Shown here: piece after piece, positions 1 through 9,945 of the stretch
Position numbering within the stretch: the first letter of the stretch is position 1
Layout: each line of letters opens with the position of its first letter
Assembly (NCBI GenBank): GCA_002338445.1
Contig: DDII01000029.1
Coordinates: 29,676-93,675, forward strand
Direction: 5' to 3'
Length of the DNA stretch: 64,000 nt
Source: Cellvibrionales bacterium UBA1854
Lineage (GTDB): Bacteria; Pseudomonadota; Gammaproteobacteria; Pseudomonadales; Porticoccaceae
The notes under the pieces: generated by a model
The model's input: only the letters and a program-made list of their open reading frames with translations
What the model was told of the DNA's origin: nothing
Databases searched by the model: none
Position numbers and translations under genes: made by a program

Positions 1-273
1 ACTTCCGATAGATAGACAGTAGTCGTTGATAGTTTTTGCACCGAATTCTATACTCGGTTGCCGTCTTTGTTCCTCCACACGACGAAAATCATGTATCTGA
101 TTTACTCCAATATTGATCAAAGTTTTTTTGTCAGTATCTGTTAGATTTGATAGATGACCGCTTCTTAAGATTTTACGCCACTTCACGCGTCGTCCATCTC
201 GGCTTTGGTAACCACCAATGTCTCGGAAGTTTATCCCGCCATCTAAAACAATTTCCCTCGAATTTGAGATCAT
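1..273 (-). CDS. Tyrosine-phosphatase family protein (Y_phosphatase3-like), N-terminal part
   Basis: Partial gene running off the left edge; 91 N-terminal residues are visible from the ATG at 273. Residues 12-22 read GGINFRDIGGY, followed by a GRRVKW stretch, an RSGHLSNLTDTD motif and a DFR motif. This is the usual N-terminus of the bacterial tyrosine/serine phosphatase family related to mycobacterial PtpB. The catalytic Cys-x5-Arg loop would lie beyond the edge, so activity cannot be judged. The frame stays open upstream to a GTG at 306, which is an alternative start; neither has a strong Shine-Dalgarno. It lies directly downstream of ilvC on the same strand, so read-through from the ilv operon is possible. 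Confidence 0.72.
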   Translation of the reverse strand, partial: MISNSREIVLDGGINFRDIGGYQSRDGRRVKWRKILRSGHLSNLTDTDKKTLINIGVNQIHDFRRVEEQRRQPSIEFGAKTINDYCLSIGS

Positions 274-349
274 GTAATTAGAGATTTCCGGTTCAAAATG
301 AGTCACTGAGCAATAATTAGGGTCAGGTTTATTCAGTCATAAACTTTAA

Positions 350-1387
<1,038 letters not shown>

Positions 1388-1882
1388 TTACTGCCTTAAA
1401 AATTTATCACCTCGCGCAATACCCAGCACGCCGCTGCGAACTACTTCAATGCTTCCTATATGTTTCACCGCCCCTAAAAATGCGTCTAGTTTATCGCTGT
1501 CACCGAGTAACTGTATTGTAAAGGTGGCTGCGGTTACATCTACAATGTTTCCCCGAAAAATCTCAATACATCTCATAATCTCGGCACGAGAATCACCATT
1601 AGAAGCGGTAATTTTAATAAGCATCAACTCTCGCTCCACAAAAGATCCTTGGGTTAAGTCATTTACTTTCAAGGTATCAATTAGCTTGTGAAGTTGTTTT
1701 ACAATCTGCTCCGCCATACGAGAATCACCCGTCGTAGTGAGGGTAAGTCGAGACAGACTCTCATCATCAGTAGGAGCAACCGTGAGCGTATCAATGTTAT
1801 ATCCCCGCTGTGAGAAGAGCCCAACCACACGCGAAAGAGCTCCCGACTCATTCTCCATCAACACTGAAATAATCCTTCGCAT
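1388..1882 (-). CDS. ilvH: Acetolactate synthase small (regulatory) subunit
   Basis: Regulatory subunit that confers valine feedback on the IlvB catalytic subunit. The 164-residue protein starts [19 protein letters not shown], the standard N-terminal ACT domain, followed by the C-terminal ALS_ss_C domain. Its ATG overlaps the ilvB stop in the sequence TAATG, which fixes the start at 1882 and indicates translational coupling that would keep the two subunits balanced. A nine-codon upstream in-frame extension lies inside ilvB and is not needed. Confidence 0.95.
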   Translation of the reverse strand: MRRIISVLMENESGALSRVVGLFSQRGYNIDTLTVAPTDDESLSRLTLTTTGDSRMAEQIVKQLHKLIDTLKVNDLTQGSFVERELMLIKITASNGDSRAEIMRCIEIFRGNIVDVTAATFTIQLLGDSDKLDAFLGAVKHIGSIEVVRSGVLGIARGDKFLRQ

Positions 1883-3615
1883 TAGCTTTTCTCGTTTTTG
1901 TTTAACCATAAGTCCCGCATGGAACCGCCAGGCACTTGCATTGGATAAACATGCTCCTCTGGATCAACCAAAATATCCATGAAAACTACTCGATCTTTTA
2001 AAGAAAAACACTTCTCCATCATTGGACCTAATTCATTTATCCGCTGAACACGCATACCCACGTGCCCGTATGCCTCAGCTAAAGCAACAAAGTCAGGTAA
2101 TGAATCTTCATATAGACTTTCGGCGTACCTCCCACTGTAATTCATGTCCTGCCACTGACGCACCATTCCTAAAGCAGAGTTATTAAGATTTATAATTTTA
2201 ATTGGCAACCTGTGTTGAGTACATGTAGACAACTCCTGTATGCACATCTGGATACTACCCTCGCCGGTTACACAAGCAACATCGGCCTCTGGGAATGCAA
2301 GCTGAACTCCCATAGCTGCAGGCAAACCAAAACCCATGGTCCCTAACCCTCCTGAGTTAATCCACTGCCTTGGTTTATCGAAAAGATAATATTGTGCGGC
2401 AAACATCTGGTGTTGACCAACATCAGATGTGACAAAAGCATCACCGTTGGTAACATCATAAAGCACTCTTATAACATCTTGAGGCTTGATTAAATGACCA
2501 GAGCTTGCGGCATGACGGGGTGCAGTGTAAATCCCATATCTATCACGCCATTGGTTAATTTTTTTCCACCAAGAGGAAGTATCACAATTGTTATCTCTGT
2601 TAGATTTCTTTACGAGGCTTAACATTTCTCTCAACACTGTGGAGCAGCCACCTACTATGGGTATATGAGCGTCGATATTTTTCGATACCGAGGTCGGATC
2701 TATATCGACATGTATGATGGTTGCGTCAGGACAAAACTTTTCGAGTTCGTTCGTTACGCGATCATCAAAACGTGCACCGACCGCAAGGATTACATCAGCC
2801 TCATGCATTGCAGCATTGGCTTCATATGTCCCATGCATTCCCAACATCCCGAGAAATAATGGGTCTGTACCAGGAAATGCTCCCAGCCCCATCAACGTGC
2901 TAGTTATGGGATAATTTAACTCCCTCACCAGTTTAGTGAGATGGTCTGACGCATTGTCGATGATAACTCCACCGCCCGAGTATATAATAGGTTTCCGTGC
3001 CTCGACTAACTTTTTAACAGCACGTTTTATCTGCCCCCTGTGACCTTTTTCAGCGGGCTGATAAGACCGCATATTAATTACCCCAGGCCAAGCATATGGA
3101 ATCTTATAACTTGGATCAGTAATGTCTTTTGGAATATCTACAACCACCGGACCAGGGCGGCCCGTCGACGCGATGTAGTAGGCTTTGGCAATCGCAGCGG
3201 CAATATCTTCAGTCCTTGTCACCAAAAAGCTATGTTTTACGATTGGTCTGGACACTCCAATCATATCTGTTTCTTGGAATGCATCTTGACCAATTTTATG
3301 CAGCGGAACTTGTCCAGAAATGACCACTAACGGAATCGAGTCCATATAAGCTGTAGCTATACCTGTTATGGCATTAGTTGCGCCAGGACCTGAGGTTACC
3401 AATGCTGTGCCTACCATCCCAGTGGCACGGGAAAACCCATCTGCGGCGTGAACGGCTGCCTGTTCATGCCTCACTAAAAGATGATGAACTGCCTCTTGTC
3501 GGAAGAGTGCATCGTATATATGAAGTGCGGCACCTCCTGGGTATCCCCAAATATATTGGATGCCAGCATCGCGCAATGCGCTCACAATTATTTCGCCCCC
3601 TGATAGCTTTTCCAA
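1882..3615 (-). CDS. ilvB: Acetolactate synthase large (catalytic) subunit
   Basis: ThDP-dependent enzyme that condenses pyruvate with pyruvate or 2-oxobutyrate, the first common step of Val/Leu/Ile synthesis. The 577 residues cover the three ThDP-enzyme domains. The catalytic Glu is in [13 protein letters not shown], and the ThDP/Mg motif is GEGSIQM followed by [11 protein letters not shown]. The start is a TTG at 3615, with GAGGAG five bases upstream; no in-frame ATG is better placed. First gene of ilvB-ilvH-ilvC. It is preceded by about 335 bases without a gene that hold a promoter and a structured leader, so regulation in the 5' UTR is likely. Gene naming (ilvB, ilvI or ilvG) follows common gammaproteobacterial usage. 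Confidence 0.95.
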   Translation of the reverse strand: MEKLSGGEIIVSALRDAGIQYIWGYPGGAALHIYDALFRQEAVHHLLVRHEQAAVHAADGFSRATGMVGTALVTSGPGATNAITGIATAYMDSIPLVVISGQVPLHKIGQDAFQETDMIGVSRPIVKHSFLVTRTEDIAAAIAKAYYIASTGRPGPVVVDIPKDITDPSYKIPYAWPGVINMRSYQPAEKGHRGQIKRAVKKLVEARKPIIYSGGGVIIDNASDHLTKLVRELNYPITSTLMGLGAFPGTDPLFLGMLGMHGTYEANAAMHEADVILAVGARFDDRVTNELEKFCPDATIIHVDIDPTSVSKNIDAHIPIVGGCSTVLREMLSLVKKSNRDNNCDTSSWWKKINQWRDRYGIYTAPRHAASSGHLIKPQDVIRVLYDVTNGDAFVTSDVGQHQMFAAQYYLFDKPRQWINSGGLGTMGFGLPAAMGVQLAFPEADVACVTGEGSIQMCIQELSTCTQHRLPIKIINLNNSALGMVRQWQDMNYSGRYAESLYEDSLPDFVALAEAYGHVGMRVQRINELGPMMEKCFSLKDRVVFMDILVDPEEHVYPMQVPGGSMRDLWLNKNEKS

Positions 3616-3636
3616 AACAACTCCTCATATATTGTT

Positions 3637-3832
3637 TCAGTTACGTATCGAGTAAACTGAACATTGGGTAGTTTTCAAAAGACATTCGCCATTTAGGAAA
3701 AGCTTAGGAAACGCGGGTATGCGCCTTGCCTACCGAGTATCCTTTCAATACGAAGAATACTTTTGTTGATGACCAATGACCACGGGTTGTGCCAATCTGT
3801 CGAAAGGTAGTAGATAAAAATCTATTACCAGG
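3637..3832 (-). promoter_or_regulatory. Structured 5' leader of ilvBHC (candidate cis-regulatory RNA)
   Basis: The gap between panD and ilvB holds several inverted repeats in the transcribed leader. One is a 10-base stem with one mismatch at 3829-3806 (GGTAATAGAT, TTTT, ATCTACTACC). Another is an 8-bp stem with one G-U pair at 3760-3737 (GTATTCTT/AAGGATAC). A third is an 8-bp stem with one bulge at 3660-3637, just upstream of the GAGGAG ribosome site. No U-tract follows any of them, so a classical intrinsic-terminator attenuator is not evident. From memory, a conserved RNA called ilvB-OMG has been described upstream of ilvB in oligotrophic marine gammaproteobacteria; this leader may be an instance, but I could not test it. 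Confidence 0.5.
3693..3776 (-). other. Short branched-chain-rich reading frame in the ilvB leader (possible leader peptide)
   Basis: A TTG at 3776 opens a 27-codon frame ending in TAA at 3693. It begins (M)VINKSILRIERIL, so about half of the first 14 residues are Val, Ile or Leu, as expected for a leader peptide that senses branched-chain aminoacyl-tRNA. It spans the GTATTCTT/AAGGATAC hairpin. There is no convincing Shine-Dalgarno before the TTG, and no downstream terminator with a U-run, so it may be chance. Treat as a hypothesis. Confidence 0.25.
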
Positions 3833-3838
3833 GGGAGT

Positions 3839-3866
3839 AGGATACCAAATTTTTACAGCTAGTCAA
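3839..3866 (-). promoter_or_regulatory. Sigma-70 type promoter for ilvB
   Basis: TTGACT at 3866-3861 and TATCCT at 3844-3839 are separated by 16 bases. This is the best match in the gap upstream of ilvB and would start transcription near 3832, giving a leader of about 215 bases. Confidence 0.5.
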
Positions 3867-3950
3867 TGATAGAATGTTAGCTCTTGTGATTTCGAAAAAT
3901 GCTGTTTGCGCTACTGGAAATTTATTGCTTCATAAAAAGCCATCATCAAT

Positions 3951-4310
3951 TCAGCCTTCTAGACGCTCTATACTATTGTCACCCCGAAGATACACCAGTC
4001 TTGGCCGATGCTCAGGCGCGGCATCATCATCGTAACTAGCATATGTCGCGATAATTATCCTGTCACCTACTTGACACTTACGCGCTGCCGCTCCATTCAT
4101 AGATATAATACCCGAACCAGCTTTCGCGCAAATTATGTAAGTAGTAAAACGCTCTCCGTTTGTTACATTATAGATGTCGATTTGCTCAAACTCAGACATT
4201 TTCGCAGCAGCAAGCAAATTGGCGTCTATCGCACAAGAGCCGTCATACATGAGTTCTGCACCAGTGACCGATGCCATATGTAATTTAGATTTTAAAAATG
4301 TTAACAACAT
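3951..4310 (-). CDS. panD: Aspartate 1-decarboxylase proenzyme
   Basis: Makes beta-alanine from aspartate for pantothenate synthesis. The 119-residue proenzyme has the self-cleavage Gly-Ser pair in [13 protein letters not shown], where the Ser becomes the pyruvoyl cofactor, and the conserved [18 protein letters not shown] and [11 protein letters not shown] segments. The ATG at 4310 gives the family N-terminus [11 protein letters not shown] with GGGGGT just upstream; an ATG at 4322, four codons earlier, is the alternative. It directly follows panC, so the two genes that make and use beta-alanine are in one unit. panB is not in this window. Confidence 0.93.
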   Translation of the reverse strand: MLLTFLKSKLHMASVTGAELMYDGSCAIDANLLAAAKMSEFEQIDIYNVTNGERFTTYIICAKAGSGIISMNGAAARKCQVGDRIIIATYASYDDDAAPEHRPRLVYLRGDNSIERLEG

Positions 4311-4324
4311 CTTTACCCCCATTG

Positions 4325-5203
4325 CTACTCTTCGCTGCCAATACCATTTGTATTATCTAACCGAAGCATGCAGTTATCAATCAATCGTGCAGATTTAGTG
4401 TACATCGCACCGAGCACAATAAGATCTTTATCATCAATTGCAGCCTCTTCCAATGTTAGGCTATTGCGAACTGAAATATAATCCACCGTAAACCCGAGTT
4501 GTTCAATCCTCTCGGAGGCTTGCTGCTCAAGACCACAAAAATCTTTGTCGCCCTTCGAGAGACAATTTCCTACTTCGAACAAACTCTCCTTAAGAATCCT
4601 CACCTTTGGACGCTCATTTGATTTGATAAAGGCATTGCGTGAACTCATTGCCAAACCATCCGACTCCCTACAAATCGGACCTCCCTGAACTTTAATCGGT
4701 AAACACATATCTTCCACCATCCGTCTGATTACCGAAATTTGCTGGAAGTCCTTCAATCCAAACACACTCTCATCGGGCTGAATTATATTAAAAAGCTTGC
4801 TTACGACCGTAGTCACACCCTCGAAATGCCCAGGACGACTCCGTCCACAAAGAATATCAGTCATGGACGGACACACCACCCTACTCTGGGTGGCGAGTCC
4901 ATTTGGATACATTTCATCATCACCCGGAGCAAAAAGATAATCACAACCAACCTCTCTCAATTTTCGACAATCCGCCTCAAATGTCCGAGGATATTTATCC
5001 CATTCTTCAATTAACATAAACTGAAGAGAATTAACGAAAATGGAACACACTACAATATCACTTTGTGCCTTTGCCTGCTTTATTAAAGAGATATGTCCCT
5101 CATGAAGATTGCCCATAGTTGGCACCAAACTGATGCGTTGACCAAGTTTGCGGGAGGGCTGCAGTTGGGATCTCATGTGTTCTATGTGTCGAAAAATAAG
5201 CAC
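4325..5203 (-). CDS. panC: Pantothenate synthetase (pantoate--beta-alanine ligase)
   Basis: ATP-dependent ligation of pantoate and beta-alanine. It shows the nucleotide-binding [10 protein letters not shown], a GLKDFQQ segment and [10 protein letters not shown]. The GTG at 5203 gives [10 protein letters not shown] and the same distance to VPTMG (27 residues) as E. coli PanC; a TTG at 5212 is the other candidate but has poor ribosome-site spacing. One oddity: the usual FVNPxQFGPxED is [13 protein letters not shown], with Pro to Ser and a changed loop, although the substrate-binding Asn and Gln are kept. It lies between dnaB and panD on the same strand. Confidence 0.92.
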   Translation of the reverse strand: MLIFRHIEHMRSQLQPSRKLGQRISLVPTMGNLHEGHISLIKQAKAQSDIVVCSIFVNSLQFMLIEEWDKYPRTFEADCRKLREVGCDYLFAPGDDEMYPNGLATQSRVVCPSMTDILCGRSRPGHFEGVTTVVSKLFNIIQPDESVFGLKDFQQISVIRRMVEDMCLPIKVQGGPICRESDGLAMSSRNAFIKSNERPKVRILKESLFEVGNCLSKGDKDFCGLEQQASERIEQLGFTVDYISVRNSLTLEEAAIDDKDLIVLGAMYTKSARLIDNCMLRLDNTNGIGSEE

Positions 5204-5229
5204 ATTACGCAACTCTGTATAATGAGTAA

Positions 5230-6675
5230 CTACCCTCTCCCAGAGTATTCGTTACTGTGATTTTCAAACCTAGTAAATTGTCCAAGGAAGGTTAACTGAC
5301 AAGTCCCAATCGGTCCATTCCTTTGTTTACCAATAATAACTTCAGCGCGCCCTTTGTCTGGGCTATCCTCATTATAAACCTCATCCCTATATAAAAAAAC
5401 GATTACATCGGCGTCTTGCTCGATTGCTCCGGAATCTCGAAGGTCCGAATTTATAGGACGTTTATTTGGACGCTGTTCTACATTTCTACTCAATTGAGAC
5501 AGTGCTAAAACAGGACATTCACATTCTCTGGCTATATTTTTTAATTCTCTAGAAATCTGTGAAATTTCCTGAACTCTTCCCTCGGCAGAGTTACTACCAG
5601 ACATCAATTGCAGATAGTCAACCACAATTAACGCTGGTTTCGACTGCAAAATCATTTCATCTTCATCGTTTTCTTCATGAACATTATTTTTAAGATTTTG
5701 CAATCTATCACGCGAAAATTGCTTAATTCTATTGCGGATCTCGAGAGGAGTAATTCCGGCGGTATCGTCAATAAAAAGAGGTCGATCCTTGAGTTTCCTC
5801 GCGGCATCACTCAAGCGAGGCCAATCTTCGCCGTTCAGATTACCAGCTCGCATGCGAGTCTGATCTATTCTGCCTACAGATGATAACAAACGTGTAATGA
5901 GCTGCTTTGCCGGCATCTCTAACGAAAAAACTAGAACAGGACGTTGTTGCTGTAACACAGCATGCTCGACCATATTCATAGCGAACGCAGTCTTTCCCAT
6001 TGAAGGACGGCCGGCAATGATAATTAGATCAGAGTTTTGCCATCCAGATGTCATTTTATCAAGATCATTGAATCCTGTACTGATACCTGTAATCTCTGCA
6101 TCACTATGAGATAGTTCGTCAAGACGCGAAACCGCATCCCGCAATAAAACATTAATCTCAACAAGACCGCCCTTTTTGGGACGATTCTCCATGATATCCT
6201 GGAGCCTTTTCTCTGCCTCTGAGAGAAGTTTTGAACTATCTAGGCCAAGTGGATGGTAACCTTTCCGAACGATCTCACTAGCTGCGGATATCAGCTGGCG
6301 TAATATTGAACGTTCTAAAACAATTTGCGTGTAGGCTTCAATATTCGCAGAACTTGGAGTGTTCTGTGCAAGTTCTAATAAGTATTCGGAGCCCCCAATT
6401 ACTCCAAGGTCGTTACTATTCTTGAGTGATTCGGTCAGAGTAATAGGGTCGAATGGTTGCTGACCGGCGGAAAGTTCCGTCATCGCAGCAAAAATTAACT
6501 GATGATCTTTGACGTAGAAATCACTTTTCGATAGCACCTCTGATGTACTATCGAATGCATCGTTTTTAAGCATCAGTGCTCCAAGCACTGCTTGCTCCGC
6601 TTCTACCGAATGAGGTGGCGGCTGATTCGCTGTAGATTCCGAGCTAAACATGGCAACAGTTTCCAATCGGTTCAC
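5230..6675 (-). CDS. dnaB: Replicative DNA helicase
   Basis: Hexameric 5'-3' helicase of the replication fork. The N-terminal primase-interaction domain (about residues 20-125) is followed by the RecA-like motor: Walker A GRPSMGKT at 222-229, Walker B in ALIVVDYLQLM, and the arginine-finger region RDSGAIEQDADV. Between FSRDR and the Walker B strand there is an acidic insertion (HEENDEDE) of some 15-20 residues compared with E. coli DnaB. The start is GTG at 6675; an ATG eight codons in (6651) is possible. It follows rplI as in most gammaproteobacteria. Confidence 0.95.
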   Translation of the reverse strand: MNRLETVAMFSSESTANQPPPHSVEAEQAVLGALMLKNDAFDSTSEVLSKSDFYVKDHQLIFAAMTELSAGQQPFDPITLTESLKNSNDLGVIGGSEYLLELAQNTPSSANIEAYTQIVLERSILRQLISAASEIVRKGYHPLGLDSSKLLSEAEKRLQDIMENRPKKGGLVEINVLLRDAVSRLDELSHSDAEITGISTGFNDLDKMTSGWQNSDLIIIAGRPSMGKTAFAMNMVEHAVLQQQRPVLVFSLEMPAKQLITRLLSSVGRIDQTRMRAGNLNGEDWPRLSDAARKLKDRPLFIDDTAGITPLEIRNRIKQFSRDRLQNLKNNVHEENDEDEMILQSKPALIVVDYLQLMSGSNSAEGRVQEISQISRELKNIARECECPVLALSQLSRNVEQRPNKRPINSDLRDSGAIEQDADVIVFLYRDEVYNEDSPDKGRAEVIIGKQRNGPIGTCQLTFLGQFTRFENHSNEYSGRG

Positions 6676-6742
6676 AACGCTTCAATGACAGCCTTAATTG
6701 GTGACTCATCCGAAAAATTTTCAATCTCAACATCCAACAGGA

Positions 6743-7192
6743 TTACTCTGCCTCAATTGAAATCTGCACTGATTGGCGCACGTCCGGATGAAGGACTACT
6801 TCAATTTCAAAGTTTCCTGTTTTCCTTATACTGCCATCAGGCATACTAATCTCACCGCGACTTACTTCACCCCCCAATTCAGAGATGGCATCTGCTATGT
6901 CACGAGCTCCTACGGAACCAAATAATTTCCCCTCATCACCGGCAATTGCCTTAATAACCACATCACCCATTTCTGATAAAAATATGGCCTTTGCCCTTGC
7001 TGACTCCAATTTTTGCATCTCATTAGCCTCCAAATCAGCACGTCGAGACTCAAATTCAGCTATATTTTTATCAGTCGCGAAAACTGCCTTGCCACGCGGA
7101 ATCAAGTAATTTCTCGCAAACCCAGCTTTGACGGTAGCGCGATCACCCACCCCACCGAAGCGTCCTAATTTTTCTAAAAGAATAACTTCCAT
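6743..7192 (-). CDS. rplI: 50S ribosomal protein bL9
   Basis: The 149 residues match the full family length. The N-terminal rRNA-binding domain begins MEVILLEKLGRFGGVGD, with VKAGFARNYLIPRGKA, a long connecting helix, and a C-terminal domain ending HPDVRQSVQISIEAE. AGGAG lies upstream of the ATG. It belongs to the rpsF-rpsR-(membrane protein)-rplI run and is followed by dnaB. Confidence 0.96.
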   Translation of the reverse strand: MEVILLEKLGRFGGVGDRATVKAGFARNYLIPRGKAVFATDKNIAEFESRRADLEANEMQKLESARAKAIFLSEMGDVVIKAIAGDEGKLFGSVGARDIADAISELGGEVSRGEISMPDGSIRKTGNFEIEVVLHPDVRQSVQISIEAE

Positions 7193-7201
7193 AAATAACT
7201 C

Positions 7202-8083
7202 CTACCTATTTTTTGGTGGCTCATACTTAGCCTCTAATTTTAATCGCAAACAAAACTGACTATCTACAGCACCCAAACATGCAATCATAAGTGGAAAAAT
7301 CGGACTAAAAATTAAAAGACCTGCGTACATTGCAACTAGACATCCAGAACTCAGCCTAAACTCTTGTACGGTCCAATGCACCAAAGCAATGCCTGAGATC
7401 AAAAGTGGAACGAGGAGCAGTTGTACCAACATAAACCCATCTCGCACAAAAATAAGTCCTAAAATTACTCCTAAAACTAATCCTTGCATCAACCGATTAC
7501 TTAAACGCAAGTTATGGAATTCTTGACGAAACCCTCCGGGATTATATAACTGAGACTGCCACCATCTTGATATAAGTAAACATATAACTGTGGAAAAAAT
7601 ACTAAAGGTTGTCAATCCAGAGATGAGCCAAAGTTTCTGTCGCTCCAACGGTTCTGACACAATTTGATAGGAATCCGGTAGCCAAACTATAAAACCATTT
7701 ATTAATTCATCCACCCCCTCTGAGAACCACTTTGAAACACCCAGTACAGCAACCATCGAAAAAAAAACTACCCCACAAATAGTCGATTGCCACGAAGAGG
7801 TTATTCTGAGTATCTGTGCACTAAAAACGGTTATGAACAAGGTCAAAGTAGTCACAAGAATGAGCAATCGATTGGCGTTATGTTCATCGAAACTACCTGC
7901 AAACCAAGACAATATGACGGGAAATGACGCCCAGAGAGCTACTATAGATCCTTCTAAAAATCCTTTCTTCAGAGAGACTAATCCCACTGCAGCCTGACTC
8001 ACCAATGGCACAAGGTATCCCACTAAGGCTACGCCACAGGCATGGCCCCTACCCCGCATAATAAAGTGTGCAAGCGAGCGCAT
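7202..8083 (-). CDS. Predicted inner-membrane protein between rpsR and rplI (DUF2232-like)
   Basis: A 293-residue hydrophobic protein with about eight predicted membrane segments and no recognisable catalytic motif. Its place between rpsR and rplI is where Pseudomonas and relatives carry a conserved membrane protein of the DUF2232 type. I assign the family by position and hydropathy rather than a signature. The start MRSLAHFIMRGRG follows rpsR by about a dozen bases, so it is probably translated from the ribosomal-protein mRNA. Function unknown. Confidence 0.7.
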   Translation of the reverse strand: MRSLAHFIMRGRGHACGVALVGYLVPLVSQAAVGLVSLKKGFLEGSIVALWASFPVILSWFAGSFDEHNANRLLILVTTLTLFITVFSAQILRITSSWQSTICGVVFFSMVAVLGVSKWFSEGVDELINGFIVWLPDSYQIVSEPLERQKLWLISGLTTFSIFSTVICLLISRWWQSQLYNPGGFRQEFHNLRLSNRLMQGLVLGVILGLIFVRDGFMLVQLLLVPLLISGIALVHWTVQEFRLSSGCLVAMYAGLLIFSPIFPLMIACLGAVDSQFCLRLKLEAKYEPPKNR

Positions 8084-8096
8084 CAGTATTTTGAGG

Positions 8097-8324
8097 CTAA
8101 CCGTGACTGTCGGTGAATGGAAGCAGTGCTACGTATCGAGCGCGCTTAATAGCCTCTGACAGTTCTCTTTGGTACCGTGATTTGGTGCCTGTAATACGAC
8201 TTGGCACTATTTTTCCCGTTTCGGACACATAGGCCTTCAACGTCTCTAAATCTTTGTAGTCTATTTCAGTCGTCCCCTCCGCAGTGAACCGACAAAACTT
8301 TCTTCTCCTGACAAATTTAGCCAT
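8097..8324 (-). CDS. rpsR: 30S ribosomal protein bS18
   Basis: A 75-residue protein, [13 protein letters not shown] then [37 protein letters not shown], the complete S18 signature. The ATG at 8324 has AAGGAG upstream; a TTG one codon earlier is not needed. The start overlaps the end of rpsF by eight bases, so S18 is probably translationally coupled to S6, its partner on the 30S platform. Confidence 0.96.
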   Translation of the reverse strand: MAKFVRRRKFCRFTAEGTTEIDYKDLETLKAYVSETGKIVPSRITGTKSRYQRELSEAIKRARYVALLPFTDSHG

Positions 8325-8835
8325 CAAACTCTCCTTCGTCCTCTAAAGACTCCCCATCTACCGCTACTTGAGACAGTATTGGTGTTTTATCTGATGAATC
8401 CTGAAAGAAGTTTTCATTTTCAGAAATCGTAACACTCGCCTCGCTCGCATCTTGATCCTGTTTGGCTTTCGCGAGCGCACGTGACTCCCGCATTTCTCGT
8501 TCAGCTTTTTCTACATTTTCTTGACTCATAATCGGCGATTCGGAGGTGATTGCCTCAGACCGCTTCAAAACCATACTCCGTAGAATTGCATCGTTGTAAC
8601 GAAAAGTTGAATCTAACTCATCCAAAACACTTTGATTACACTCAATATTCATCAATATATAGTGGGCTTTATGTATTTTATTAATTGGATATGCCAATTG
8701 ACGACGCCCCCAATCTTCGAGCCTGTGTATGCTCCCTCCGCCGGAGGAAACTGTGGCAGTGTATCTGTCCACCATTCCGGGCACTTGCTCGCTTTGGTCG
8801 GGGTGTACCAAAAAAATTATTTCGTAATGACGCAC
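8317..8835 (-). CDS. rpsF: 30S ribosomal protein bS6 with a long acidic tail
   Basis: S6 core [17 protein letters not shown] to about residue 100, including [19 protein letters not shown] and [10 protein letters not shown] Glu/Asp/Ser-rich tail to residue 172 makes the protein some 35-40 residues longer than E. coli S6 (131-135). In E. coli the tail receives glutamates from RimK; here the acidic tail is encoded. The start is GTG at 8835 behind an almost perfect AAGGAGGT. First gene of its operon. Confidence 0.94.
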   Translation of the reverse strand: MRHYEIIFLVHPDQSEQVPGMVDRYTATVSSGGGSIHRLEDWGRRQLAYPINKIHKAHYILMNIECNQSVLDELDSTFRYNDAILRSMVLKRSEAITSESPIMSQENVEKAEREMRESRALAKAKQDQDASEASVTISENENFFQDSSDKTPILSQVAVDGESLEDEGEFDG

Positions 8836-8892
8836 TTTACCTCCTTCCGGTATTTGTCTTTCCCTAAAATTCTTATGCTTCGATTCTTAAGT

Positions 8893-8910
8893 GAAACAAG
8901 GGGTTGTTTC
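8893..8910 (-). repeat. Perfect hairpin in the rpsF leader
   Basis: Seven-base perfect inverted repeat GAAACAA/TTGTTTC with a four-base loop, CCCC on the transcribed strand. It lies between the promoter and the GTG of rpsF. No U-tract follows on either strand, so it is not a terminator. S6-S18 autoregulates through leader RNA in several bacteria, and a CCGG lies just before the ribosome site, but this hairpin is not demonstrably that element. Confidence 0.4.
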
Positions 8911-8994
8911 TGAAAAACTTGTAACGAATTGCTCAAACTTGAGCCTGTAAAACTCCGCATCATCGAACAGAATACCAAGCTTCAAAGCGGCGTG

Positions 8995-9023
8995 ATTATA
9001 ATATCTAGGATGTGTTCTTGCAA
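8995..9023 (-). promoter_or_regulatory. Strong sigma-70 promoter for rpsF
   Basis: TTGCAA at 9023-9018 and a consensus TATAAT at 9000-8995 with an ideal 17-base spacer. It would start transcription near 8988 and give an rpsF leader of about 150 bases. Confidence 0.75.
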
Positions 9024-9061
9024 GAAAGTGTCGATGATTTGAAGACACAAAAAATTAAGTA

Positions 9062-9805
9062 TCATTCATATTTCAAAAAGTAGCGTTGTCGTACCACCTC
9101 GTAAAGAGCAATCCCGGTAGCTACGGACACATTCAAGCTACTTAATGTACCAAAAGTCGGAATCTGTACAAAAAAATCACAATTTTTTCTTGTTAACGCT
9201 CTCAGTCCTTTCCCCTCTGAACCCATAACTAAGAGTACAGGGCCAGTGAGATTTTGATTAAAAATTGGTGTAGGCGCATCTTCTGAAGCCCCTACTATCC
9301 ACATACCCTCCTGTTTAAGCCTCATTAAAGTCCTAGCTAAATTTGTGACAACTACTAGTGGAACAAAATCTGCAGCTCCACATGATACTTTTCGCACACT
9401 TGGAGTCAACCCAACCGCATGATCCCGGGGGATAATTAATACATCTACTCCCGCACATTCGGCAGTCCGAAGGCATGCCCCGAGATTATGTGGATCAGTC
9501 ACCCCATCTAGCATTAAAAAAAAACTTTTCTCCGCCTTATCTTTAAATAAGGAATAGATGAATTGTTCATTTTTAAGAGGAAGCTCAACACATTTCGCTA
9601 TGACACCCTGATGCTTGCCACTGACTTTTTCGTCAAGAAATTTTAGAGACGAATATTGGAGAGACAAACCCTGTCTAACTGCCCTGTGTTCTATGTTTTT
9701 GAATCGTAGATTACCTTGACCCTTCAAAAGATGGATTTCTTTGATTCGTTCGGGAGAGGCCTTAAGCAATGTCTCAACAGCATGAATTCCGCAAACCCAA
9801 GTCAT
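9062..9805 (-). CDS. rlmB: 23S rRNA (guanosine-2'-O-)-methyltransferase RlmB
   Basis: SPOUT-fold enzyme that methylates G2251 of 23S rRNA. N-terminal L30e-like substrate-binding domain (WVCGIHAVETLL), then the trefoil-knot motifs: DGVTDPHNLGACLRTAE, LLVMGSEGKGL and LSSLNVSVATGIALYE. The ATG at 9805 gives MTWVCGIHAVE and 247 residues, with GGGG upstream; a 12-codon extension is possible but unlikely. In many gammaproteobacteria rnr sits just upstream; it is not here, and the divergent neighbour is an RDD protein. Confidence 0.94.
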   Translation of the reverse strand: MTWVCGIHAVETLLKASPERIKEIHLLKGQGNLRFKNIEHRAVRQGLSLQYSSLKFLDEKVSGKHQGVIAKCVELPLKNEQFIYSLFKDKAEKSFFLMLDGVTDPHNLGACLRTAECAGVDVLIIPRDHAVGLTPSVRKVSCGAADFVPLVVVTNLARTLMRLKQEGMWIVGASEDAPTPIFNQNLTGPVLLVMGSEGKGLRALTRKNCDFFVQIPTFGTLSSLNVSVATGIALYEVVRQRYFLKYE

Positions 9806-9945
9806 ATGTTGCCCCAAGTAAAATCTAATGAGATATCTCACGGTTTACGACATAATACGATACATTGCTCAGATAGGCGAAAACTACTTTTGTATGTAAA
9901 CATGACTGACCTTATAATTCCTCCCCGAAACAAAAGAAAGGCGTC

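Noticed and set aside
8893..8910. Hairpin before rpsF as a terminator of rlmB
   Set aside because: No U-tract on either strand, and it lies downstream of the rpsF promoter.
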